DNA of 64,000 nucleotides, from positions 868,001 through 932,000 of the forward strand of contig NZ_AP025503.1 of the NCBI RefSeq assembly GCF_024347575.1, in the 5' to 3' direction. Under the pieces are notes generated by a model, which made no database searches, had not been told where the DNA came from, and saw only the letters and a list, made by a program, of their open reading frames with translations. The number at the start of each line of letters is the position of its first letter. The first letter of the stretch is position 1. The DNA is from Vibrio pelagius. Its GTDB lineage: Bacteria; Pseudomonadota; Gammaproteobacteria; Enterobacterales; Vibrionaceae. Made by a program: the position numbers and the translations under genes. Positions 55,671 to 64,000 of the stretch are shown piece by piece.

Positions 55671-57863
55671 ATGAGCTACGAATTAGACGAAGACATTCTT
55701 CAGGACTTTTTAGTCGAAGCGGGTGAGATTCTCGAACTACTTTCAGAACAGTTAGTAGAGCTTGAGAACAACCCTGATGATAAAGATCTACTAAATGCTA
55801 TTTTCCGAGGTTTCCATACCGTTAAGGGTGGTGCAGGTTTCCTTGCACTGACTGAACTGGTTGATACCTGTCATGGCGCCGAGAATGTGTTCGACATTCT
55901 AAGAAATGGCCAACGTAGCGTAACATCAGGCTTGATGGATACCATGCTTCAAGCACTGGACACCGTTAACGTGCAGTTCCAAGCTGTTCAAAATAGGGAG
56001 CCTCTGGAGCCTGCTGAACAATCTCTACTTGATGAGTTGCATCGTCTATGTAAACCAGAATCAGAGGATGAGATTGTTGCTCCTGCAGCTGAAGCTCCTG
56101 CACCTGTAGTCGAACCTGTTGTTACACCTGAACCTGTAGCACCAGCGGATACGAATATTAATGCAGCATCTGTCGATGAGATTTCTCAAGATGAATTCGA
56201 AAGACTGCTAGATGAACTGCACGGTAAAGGTGGGTCACCGACAGCCGCACCAGTAGAACCGACACCGCCTCCAGCAGCGCCAGCGCCAACGGCAGATAGC
56301 GGTGACATCACTGACGATGAGTTTGAAAAACTGCTTGATGAGTTGCACGGTGCAGGCAATAGTCCATCTAACGCGACCTCAGCGCCACCACCTCCACCGC
56401 CAGTAGCACCCGTTGCCTCTGTTTCTGCAAGTGCAGATGGCGACGACTTAATGACGGATGAAGAGTTTGAAAAACTGCTAGACCAACTGCATGGTTCAGG
56501 TAATGGCCCATCAGCAGAAGAGTTAGATGTCGCGACCAAGCCTGCTGAAGTGAAACCAGCTCCGGCACCAGCAGCCGCTGCTGCACCGCAGCCTGTTTCA
56601 GCACCTACAGCGGTACAGACACCAGAGCCAGTGAAAGCGCCTGTTAAATCTGAAGCGAAAGCACCAGCGGCTAAGAAGCAACAAGCAGAAGCGACCGTAC
56701 GTGTAGATACATCAACACTGGATACCATCATGAATATGGTTGGTGAGCTAGTATTGGTACGTAACCGTCTTGTGAGCTTAGGTTTGAACAGCAACGACGA
56801 AGAAATGTCGAAAGCGGTCTCTAACCTAGATGTTGTTACTGCAGACCTACAAGGCGCGGTAATGAAAACGCGTATGCAGCCAATTAAGAAAGTATTTGGC
56901 CGTTTCCCGCGCGTTGTCCGTGACTTGGCTCGTAGCTTGAAGAAAGACATTGTACTTGAGATGCGCGGTGAAGAGACCGACCTTGATAAAAACCTAGTTG
57001 AGGCTCTTGCGGATCCATTAATTCACTTGGTTCGTAACTCGGTTGACCACGGCATTGAAATGCCTGAAGCTCGTGTAGCTGCGGGTAAGCCTCGCACTGG
57101 TAAAGTGATTCTATCGGCTTCACTAGAGGGCGATCATATTGAGCTAGCTATCGTTGATGATGGCGGTGGTATGGACCCTGACAAGCTTCGTGCAATTGCG
57201 GTGAAACGTGGATTGATGGATGAAGATGCAGCCTCTCGTCTATCAGACAAAGAGTGTTTCAACCTGATTTTCGCTCCGGGCTTCTCAAGTAAAGAGCAAA
57301 TTTCAGATATCTCTGGCCGTGGCGTCGGCATGGATGTCGTAAAAACGGCGATCAACACGCTGAATGGCTCTATCGATATCGACTCTGAAATGGGTAAAGG
57401 AACTAAGATCACTATCAAAGTTCCACTGACGCTAGCAATTCTACCAACATTGATGGTAGGTGTAGCCGGTCACCCATTCGCATTGCCATTAGCATCCGTG
57501 AATGAAATCTTCCACTTAGATCTAAGCCGTACCAATGTCGTTGATGGTCAGTTGACGATCATTGTTCGTGATAAATCGATTCCGCTGTTCTACTTACAGA
57601 ACTGGTTGGCACCGAAATCAGGCATCGTTGAGCTACGTAAAGGTCATGGTCACGTGGTTATTGTACAGCTAGGAAGTCAACGTGTTGGCTTTGTGGTTGA
57701 TACTTTGATTGGCCAAGAAGAAGTGGTAATTAAACCTCTAGATAACTTGCTGCAAGGCACACCAGGTATGGCAGGTGCGACGATCACCAGTGATGGTCAT
57801 ATCGCTCTTATCTTAGATGTACCCGATCTACTGAAGCAGTACGCAGCAGCGTCTAGAATTTAA
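55671..57863 (+). CDS. cheA: Chemotaxis histidine kinase CheA
   Basis: Kinase of the chemoreceptor array; phosphorylates CheY and CheB. The 730-residue protein has an Hpt domain with phospho-His49 ([10 protein letters not shown]), a 200-residue Pro/Ala/Glu-rich linker with no globular P2 domain in sight but three copies of an EFExLLDxLHG motif (174-185, 216-227, 264-275), the dimerisation helices (about 340-410), the ATPase domain ([28 protein letters not shown]) and a C-terminal CheW-like domain. It lies 9 bases after cheZ. Confidence 0.96.
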   Translation: MSYELDEDILQDFLVEAGEILELLSEQLVELENNPDDKDLLNAIFRGFHTVKGGAGFLALTELVDTCHGAENVFDILRNGQRSVTSGLMDTMLQALDTVNVQFQAVQNREPLEPAEQSLLDELHRLCKPESEDEIVAPAAEAPAPVVEPVVTPEPVAPADTNINAASVDEISQDEFERLLDELHGKGGSPTAAPVEPTPPPAAPAPTADSGDITDDEFEKLLDELHGAGNSPSNATSAPPPPPPVAPVASVSASADGDDLMTDEEFEKLLDQLHGSGNGPSAEELDVATKPAEVKPAPAPAAAAAPQPVSAPTAVQTPEPVKAPVKSEAKAPAAKKQQAEATVRVDTSTLDTIMNMVGELVLVRNRLVSLGLNSNDEEMSKAVSNLDVVTADLQGAVMKTRMQPIKKVFGRFPRVVRDLARSLKKDIVLEMRGEETDLDKNLVEALADPLIHLVRNSVDHGIEMPEARVAAGKPRTGKVILSASLEGDHIELAIVDDGGGMDPDKLRAIAVKRGLMDEDAASRLSDKECFNLIFAPGFSSKEQISDISGRGVGMDVVKTAINTLNGSIDIDSEMGKGTKITIKVPLTLAILPTLMVGVAGHPFALPLASVNEIFHLDLSRTNVVDGQLTIIVRDKSIPLFYLQNWLAPKSGIVELRKGHGHVVIVQLGSQRVGFVVDTLIGQEEVVIKPLDNLLQGTPGMAGATITSDGHIALILDVPDLLKQYAAASRI

Positions 57864-57876
57864 TTTAAGGATAAAT

Positions 57877-58989
57877 ATGGCGATTAAAGTATTAGTCGTT
57901 GATGATTCGAGTTTTTTCCGTCGTCGAGTAAGCGAGATCATTAATTCAGAGGCGCGCCTAGAGGTCATTGATGTTGCTGTAAACGGCAAAGAAGCGGTTG
58001 AAAAAGCCAAAAGGCTAAGACCTGATGTCATCACAATGGACATTGAAATGCCCGTTATGGATGGCATTACTGCCGTCCGTGAAATCATGGCAGCAACACC
58101 AACGCCAATTCTGATGTTCTCTTCACTGACACACGATGGTGCGAAGGCGACGCTGGATGCGTTGGATGCAGGCGCCCTAGACTTTTTGCCGAAAAAGTTC
58201 GAAGACATTGCTCGAAATCGTGATGAAGCCGTATCACTGCTGCAGCAGCGTGTGATTGAGATTGCATCGAAGCGTGCATTACTAAGACGCACCGCTTCGA
58301 TTACTCGCCCCGTGACGCCAGTTGCTTCAACCACAGCATCTACAGTCTCTTCATTGCGCCAACCTGCTGCGTCAGTTAAGCCTGTGGCAGCTAAGTTCCG
58401 TGCATCGGGCAAGAAATATCAATTGACGGCTATTGGTACGTCGACTGGCGGTCCAGTGGCACTTCAGAAGATTCTGACGCGCATACCTGCCAATTACCCA
58501 CATCCAATTGTGTTGATTCAGCATATGCCGGCAACCTTTACCGCGGCATTTGCGAGTCGCTTGAATACCTTGTGTAAGATTGAAGTGCGTGAAGCTCAAG
58601 ATGGCGACATCTTAAAACCAGGCGTTGCGTATTTGGCACCAGGCGGTAAACAGATGATGATAGATGGTCGTCCGGGTTCTGCTCGACTGCGTATCATCGA
58701 TGGTGGCGATCGTATGAACTACAAACCGTGTGTGGACGTAACTTTCGGTTCTGCTGCAAAGATCTATCACGATAAAGTGCTGTCTATGGTACTTACCGGG
58801 ATGGGTGCAGACGGTCGTGAGGGTGCACGCATGCTTAAATCTGCAGGTTCAACTATCTGGGCACAAGATGAAGAGAGCTGTGTGGTGTATGGTATGCCTC
58901 AAGCCGTTGCTAAAGCGGGCATTTCAACTGAAGACCTTCCTCTTGAGCGAATCGCCGAGAGAATGTTGGTTGAAGTTGGCTTAGCTTAG
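57877..58989 (+). CDS. cheB: Chemoreceptor methylesterase CheB
   Basis: Phosphorylation-activated enzyme that removes methyl or amide groups from receptor glutamates. The 370-residue protein has a receiver domain ([17 protein letters not shown]) and a C-terminal esterase domain with the catalytic set Ser189 (GTSTGGP), His216 (IQHMP) and Asp312 ([10 protein letters not shown]). It is between cheA and parC, 13 bases after the former. Confidence 0.96.
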   Translation: MAIKVLVVDDSSFFRRRVSEIINSEARLEVIDVAVNGKEAVEKAKRLRPDVITMDIEMPVMDGITAVREIMAATPTPILMFSSLTHDGAKATLDALDAGALDFLPKKFEDIARNRDEAVSLLQQRVIEIASKRALLRRTASITRPVTPVASTTASTVSSLRQPAASVKPVAAKFRASGKKYQLTAIGTSTGGPVALQKILTRIPANYPHPIVLIQHMPATFTAAFASRLNTLCKIEVREAQDGDILKPGVAYLAPGGKQMMIDGRPGSARLRIIDGGDRMNYKPCVDVTFGSAAKIYHDKVLSMVLTGMGADGREGARMLKSAGSTIWAQDEESCVVYGMPQAVAKAGISTEDLPLERIAERMLVEVGLA

Positions 58990-58999
58990 GTAGCGCATC

Positions 59000-59768
59000 A
59001 TGATTGTTTGGAGTGTTGCAAACCAGAAAGGTGGTGTAGGTAAAACTACAACAACGGTGACTTTAGCTGGGCTTTTGAGCCAAAAAGGTCACCGCGTTTT
59101 GTTGGTCGATACCGATCCACATGCATCACTGACAACGTATCTGGGTTACGACTCAGATACCGTTGAATCCAGTTTATTTGACCTGTTTCAGTTGCGTGAA
59201 TTTACGCCTGAAACAGTCGCACCTTTGACTCTGCAAACAGAGGTTGAGGGTATCGACATCATACCCGCGCACATGTCTTTGGCCACCTTAGACAGAGTGA
59301 TGGGAAACCGTAGCGGTATGGGCTTGATTTTAAAGCGCGCACTGGCAGCGGTGAAAGATGACTATGATTACGTGTTGATTGACTGCCCACCTATTCTTGG
59401 TGTGATGATGGTGAACGCGTTAGCAGCCAGCGATCGCATTTTGATCCCAGTGCAGACAGAGTTCTTGGCAATGAAAGGTCTTGAACGAATGATCCGAACA
59501 CTGACCATCATGCAGAAGTCTCGCAAAGCGCCATTTAAAGTTACGATTGTTCCGACTATGTACGACAAACGCACCAAGGCGTCGCTGCAAACATTAACTC
59601 AGTTAAAAGATGACTATCCGAATCAGGTGTGGACATCAGCAGTACCGATCGACACCAAGTTTAGAGATGCAAGTTTGAAGCGTTTACCAGCGTCTCATTT
59701 TGCATCTGGCAGTCGTGGCGTATTTGCGTATAAGCAGCTGCTTATCTATCTCGAGAGGCTGGGTATTA

Positions 59769-59782
<14 letters not shown>
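59000..59782 (+). CDS. parC: ParA-like ATPase ParC (chemotaxis array positioning)
   Basis: ParA/MinD-type ATPase that places chemotaxis arrays at the old pole in vibrios. The 260-residue protein has the deviant Walker [10 protein letters not shown] (about 11-19), [13 protein letters not shown] and the switch [15 protein letters not shown]. It is not a partner of a ParB here; parP overlaps its end by 14 bases. The name ParC follows V. cholerae usage and should not be confused with topoisomerase IV. Confidence 0.94.
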
Positions 59783-60956
<1,174 letters not shown>

Positions 60957-60993
60957 TAATAGTGAGCCGGTAACGGCGGCAAGAGGATTAAAT

Positions 60994-61488
60994 ATGTCTC
61001 AATTGAGTGAAGTTGAAGTAAGAAAAGATCAAACGAATGATGAAGTACTTCAATGGGTGACATTCCAACTTGAGGAAGAAACTTACGGCATCAATGTAAT
61101 GCAGGTGCGCGAAGTTCTTCGTTATAGTGAGATTGCTCCAGTACCAGGCGCTCCAGACTACGTACTGGGTATTATCAACCTACGTGGTAACGTGGTAACC
61201 GTTATCGATACACGTTCACGTTTTGGCCTAATGCAAGGCGAGATCACTGACAACACTCGTATTATCGTTATCGAATCAGAACGCCAAGTGATTGGTATCC
61301 TAGTGGATAGCGTGGCAGAGGTTGTTTACCTTCGTTCTTCTGAAATCGATACTACGCCAAGCGTTGGTACTGATGAAAGTGCTAAGTTCATTCAAGGTGT
61401 GAGTAACCGTGACGGCAAGCTTCTGATCTTGGTTGACTTGAATAAGCTACTAAGCGAAGACGAATGGGATGAGATGGCTCACCTGTAA
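60994..61488 (+). CDS. cheW: Chemotaxis coupling protein CheW
   Basis: Adaptor linking receptors to CheA. The 164-residue protein is a single CheW domain with WVTFQLEEETYGINVMQVREVLRY, GIINLRGNVVTVIDTR and the C-terminal ILVDLNKLL. It follows parP after 37 bases; fipA starts on its stop (TAATG). Confidence 0.97.
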   Translation: MSQLSEVEVRKDQTNDEVLQWVTFQLEEETYGINVMQVREVLRYSEIAPVPGAPDYVLGIINLRGNVVTVIDTRSRFGLMQGEITDNTRIIVIESERQVIGILVDSVAEVVYLRSSEIDTTPSVGTDESAKFIQGVSNRDGKLLILVDLNKLLSEDEWDEMAHL

Positions 61489-61994
61489 TGTTTGAAGCGC
61501 TTCCTTTAAGCCCAGCTGCTCTGATTATTGGCGTTGGGTGTTTTACGCTATTTATCGTCGTGCTACTGGGCAAAGTGAAACGTGTCCTTCAAAAGCAGCT
61601 CGACCACTCTCGCGCGCAAGTTCGTAGCTTGGAAAAAGAGCTTCAAAAATCGAACAAGCAGTTGCTAGAGGTGCGTTCTGTTGTGGTTGGTCTTGGCCAG
61701 AAAGTGACAGAGCAAGAAGATGTGATTAAGCATCTAAATGAGCGTATTGTTGAGTTAGAGCATGCTGACACTGACGGCAGACTCTACACTCGAGCGACAA
61801 AAATGGTTCAACTTGGGGCTGGAATAAACGAGCTTATTGAAGAGTGTGAATTGCCAAAAGCAGAAGCTGAGTTAATGATGTCTTTACAGAATAAATTAGC
61901 GGGCAAAGAGAAAATTCCATCTCTTAGTAGCAACCCATCCTCTTACGATGAGCAACGTAAGCCTTACGACCGTCGTAAGCCACCACGTCGCTAA
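61488..61994 (+). CDS. fipA: DUF2802 membrane protein FipA
   Basis: Membrane-anchored protein of 168 residues that recruits FlhF to the pole in related species (V. parahaemolyticus, Shewanella, Pseudomonas). One N-terminal membrane segment (about 10-28, AALIIGVGCFTLFIVVLLG) is followed by a coiled coil (about 33-95) and the DUF2802 domain (MVQLGAGINELIEECELPKAEAELMMSL). The Arg/Pro-rich tail is disordered. The position after cheW is the family norm. The ATG overlaps the cheW stop. A terminator follows. Confidence 0.9.
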   Translation: MFEALPLSPAALIIGVGCFTLFIVVLLGKVKRVLQKQLDHSRAQVRSLEKELQKSNKQLLEVRSVVVGLGQKVTEQEDVIKHLNERIVELEHADTDGRLYTRATKMVQLGAGINELIEECELPKAEAELMMSLQNKLAGKEKIPSLSSNPSSYDEQRKPYDRRKPPRR

Positions 61995-62023
61995 AAATAA
62001 GTTAAGCGCGAAATCGCGAATCA

Positions 62024-62051
62024 AAAAAAGAAGCTCAGGCTTCTTTTTTTG
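62024..62051 (+). terminator. Terminator after fipA
   Basis: AAAAAAAGAAGC (62024-62035) and GCTTCTTTTTTT (62040-62051) form a 12-bp stem with a 4-base loop and a built-in T-run. It closes the flagellar-chemotaxis region. Confidence 0.92.
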
Positions 62052-62267
62052 TTTCTGAAGTTTACGAATTGTGAAATTTTACTTATAAAACGCTGTGTCT
62101 AAGTATTTGTATCTCTGAGGTATTATGATTTAAACATAATATATGTAAATTTTGACACAGCGTTAACAGTTTCTTACTGAGTTTGTTCTTTCGCAAAGAC
62201 CTATACCTATTTTGTCACCATAATGGTGTGCTACTATACCCCTCTTATTATTGGACCTATATTTCCT

Positions 62268-62885
62268 ATGTTAGAAGTCTCAAATTTAACCGCTATTCGT
62301 GACGAAAGAGTTCTCTTTGAATCTCTGTCTTTTCAACTTAAAGCTGGCGAACTCGTTCAGGTTGAGGGAAGGAATGGTACAGGCAAGACGACACTACTTA
62401 GGATCATCACCGGATTAGGCGATCGAGACGAAGGCACCATTTCATGGGATGGCCAGTCCATAGAGTCCAATCGCGATGCTTACCATCAAAACCTACTGTT
62501 TCTTGGACACCAAACCGGTGTCAAGCGTGAGCTCAGTGCTTACGAGAACTTAAGCTTTTACCAATCTATTCATAGTGGTAAGGCAAGCAAAGAAGAGCTT
62601 TATGGTGCTCTTGCTCAGGTCGGTTTGGCTGGGCGAGAAGATGTCCCAGCAGGACAGTTGTCCGCAGGTCAGCAGCGCCGCGTAGCATTGGCTCGTTTAT
62701 GGTTAAGTAAACAGATGTTGTGGATCTTAGATGAACCATTAACAGCAATTGATAAGCAGGGTGTGAAAGTTCTCGAGAGTTTGTTTTCGCAACATGCAGA
62801 CAACGGCGGAATTGTGCTTCTCACAACGCACCAAGATATGTTCGCTGACAGCCCGAAACTAAGAAAAATAAAGCTGGGTGAATAA
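62268..62885 (+). CDS. ccmA: Heme exporter ATP-binding protein CcmA
   Basis: ATPase of the CcmABCD complex of cytochrome c maturation. The 205-residue protein has Walker [10 protein letters not shown], signature LSAGQQRR, Walker B MLWILDEP and a switch His (TTHQD). ATG 62268 ([12 protein letters not shown]) matches family length; an in-frame start at 62223 would add 15 hydrophobic residues. The AT-rich gap 61995-62267 upstream should hold its promoter, which I cannot place. ccmB follows almost at once. Confidence 0.95.
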   Translation: MLEVSNLTAIRDERVLFESLSFQLKAGELVQVEGRNGTGKTTLLRIITGLGDRDEGTISWDGQSIESNRDAYHQNLLFLGHQTGVKRELSAYENLSFYQSIHSGKASKEELYGALAQVGLAGREDVPAGQLSAGQQRRVALARLWLSKQMLWILDEPLTAIDKQGVKVLESLFSQHADNGGIVLLTTHQDMFADSPKLRKIKLGE

Positions 62886-62886
62886 T

Positions 62887-63555
62887 ATGATCACTTCAAT
62901 GACAATGATTATCCGACGTGAGCTTCTTATTGCGTTTCGTCGTCAGGCCGATATTTTCAACCCGTTGTGGTTCTTTATTATCGTCATCACCCTATTTCCT
63001 TTGAGTATTGGTCCGGAGCCAAACCTTCTTGCGCGTATCTCTGCGGGTATCGTTTGGGTGGCTGCTCTGTTATCAGCTCTGCTCTCACTTGAGCGTCTAT
63101 TCCGTGATGATTTTCAGGATGGGGCACTAGAGCAGATGATGCTCATGCCCATCCCGTTGCAGTTGGTAGTATTGTCCAAGGTCATAGCACACTGGTTATT
63201 GACTGGTTTACCATTAATTTTAATTAGTCCACTTTTGGCTGTTCTACTATCGCTGGATTTTGATACATGGCTTTCGGTGGTGTTGACTCTGTTGGTCGGC
63301 ACGCCCGCGTTGAGCTTTATTGGTGCTATTGGTGTAGCACTTACGGTTGGGTTGCAAAAAGGGGGCGTGCTGTTGAGTTTGCTTATTCTACCGCTTTACA
63401 TCCCAATTTTGATTTTTGCGACCTCGGCAATTGATGCGGCAGCACTAGGTGTTGCGTATAACGGTCAATTGGCCGTGTTAGGTGCGATGCTCATGGGTGC
63501 GATGACATTAACGCCTTTTGCGATTAGTGCAGCATTACGTGTGAGCGTGAACTAA
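62887..63555 (+). CDS. ccmB: Heme exporter permease CcmB
   Basis: Inner-membrane permease of the CcmABCD complex. The 222-residue protein has six hydrophobic segments and the family motifs RRELLIAFRRQADIFNPLWFF, DFQDGALEQMMLMP and GALTLTPFA-like end (MGAMTLTPFAISAALR). ATG 62887 has GGGTGA 5 bases upstream; a GTG at 62878 would overlap ccmA by 8 bases. ccmC follows after 136 bases. Confidence 0.95.
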   Translation: MITSMTMIIRRELLIAFRRQADIFNPLWFFIIVITLFPLSIGPEPNLLARISAGIVWVAALLSALLSLERLFRDDFQDGALEQMMLMPIPLQLVVLSKVIAHWLLTGLPLILISPLLAVLLSLDFDTWLSVVLTLLVGTPALSFIGAIGVALTVGLQKGGVLLSLLILPLYIPILIFATSAIDAAALGVAYNGQLAVLGAMLMGAMTLTPFAISAALRVSVN

Positions 63556-63691
63556 TTAAATAGATTGCGGTGTGAACTAATTGACACCATTGGACTCCTA
63601 GAGTCGCCATACGGAATGCAACCGTAAATAAATTATAATAACTATAGCTTTAATAGCTGTAAGTAATATGAAGTAAGAGTGAGATTACAAC

Positions 63692-64000
63692 ATGTGGAAA
63701 TGGCTCCATCCCTACGCCAAAGCGGAAACCTCTTATCAGCTTGCTGGTAAGCTTCTGCCATGGTTCTCAGTTCTAGCACTATTTTGTCTATCCGTTGGTA
63801 CCGTTTGGGGGCTTGCATTTGCCCCTTCAGATTATCAACAAGGCGATAGCTTTAGAATTATCTACATTCACGTTCCGTCAGCGATTTGGTCGATGGGTGT
63901 CTACATGTCGATGGCGATCGCAGCCTTTATCGGCCTTGTATGGCAGGTGAGATTGTCGGATATGGCATCTCTGGCAATGGCGCCAATCGGTGCTGTGTTT
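63692..64000 (+). CDS. ccmC: Heme transporter CcmC (N-terminal part; cut by window end)
   Basis: Membrane protein that hands heme to CcmE. The first 103 residues are visible, starting MWKWLHPYAKAETSYQLAGK, with a first membrane segment (about 25-43) and the conserved IYIHVPSAIWSMGVYMSMA segment holding the first heme-ligand His of the family. The frame is open at base 64000, so the Trp-rich WWD domain lies outside the window. Confidence 0.93.
   Translation, partial: MWKWLHPYAKAETSYQLAGKLLPWFSVLALFCLSVGTVWGLAFAPSDYQQGDSFRIIYIHVPSAIWSMGVYMSMAIAAFIGLVWQVRLSDMASLAMAPIGAVF

Noticed and set aside
56186..56950. 254-residue minus-strand frame opposite cheA
   Set aside because: Ser/Ala/Gly-rich shadow of the Pro/Ala-rich CheA linker; not a plausible gene.
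62223..62267. Extended CcmA N-terminus
   Set aside because: Adds 15 hydrophobic residues not expected for this cytoplasmic ATPase; MLEVSNLT is the family-like start.

Overview
The window is a Gammaproteobacterial chromosome segment that reads as Vibrionaceae, most likely the genus Vibrio. The grounds are the H-ring/outer-membrane genes flgT, flgO and flgP, the FlrA/FlrB/FlrC sigma-54 cascade, several tandem D0/D1-type flagellins of about 377 residues, flaG-fliD-flaI-fliS, the polar-positioning genes flhF/flhG/fipA and the chemotaxis-array positioning pair parC/parP. These are the genes of a single polar flagellum. All identifications come from reading the translated sequence; no database search was run.

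Layout. (1) 1-4229: the edge of what looks like an aryl-polyene/fatty-acid-like pathway. A lysophospholipid-type acyltransferase (cut by the window start) and a ketosynthase-like protein without an active-site Cys are on the minus strand; a small lipoprotein, a SAM methyltransferase and an FAD oxidoreductase run divergently. (2) 4352-4858: one orphan protein of unknown function. (3) 4985-11174: flgT (minus); flgO-flgP (plus); flgA and flgM-flgN (minus); cheV-cheR (plus). (4) 11420-22353: flgBCDE, flgFGHIJ and flgKL, each with a recognisable sigma-54 promoter. (5) 22754-27467: three flagellin genes, the first with a sigma-54-like promoter and the next two with sigma-28 promoters, separated by long structured intergenic regions and one dispersed-repeat-like element. 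(6) 27550-35090: flaG-fliD-flaI-fliS, then flrA and flrBC. (7) 35235-48987: fliEFGHIJ and fliKLMNOPQR-flhB. (8) 49176-61994: flhA-flhF-flhG-fliA-cheY-cheZ-cheA-cheB-parC-parP-cheW-fipA, all on the plus strand. (9) 62268-64000: ccmA, ccmB and the start of ccmC (cytochrome c maturation).

How it works together. FlrA with sigma-54 should start the cascade (flrBC, fliE-, fliK- and flhA-type promoters). FlrB/FlrC with sigma-54 then drives the hook-basal-body operons and the first flagellin. FliA (sigma-28), held by FlgM until FlgM is exported, drives the late flagellins and flgM itself. Promoter motifs matching this scheme were found at 11363, 14513, 19194, 22598, 35166, 41202 and 49086 (sigma-54) and at 8419 (minus), 24420 and 26179 (sigma-28).

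The most interesting signals are: a repeated short motif in the CheA linker (three copies) that resembles the CheY-docking ends of FliM and CheZ; a perfect 20-unit hexamer repeat giving (Glu-Pro)20 in ParP; nested inverted repeats over the flhA and flrB control regions; structured or repeated leaders in front of each flagellin gene; and an imperfect inverted-repeat element between two flagellin genes. No wholly new system was recognised; most genes belong to known families.
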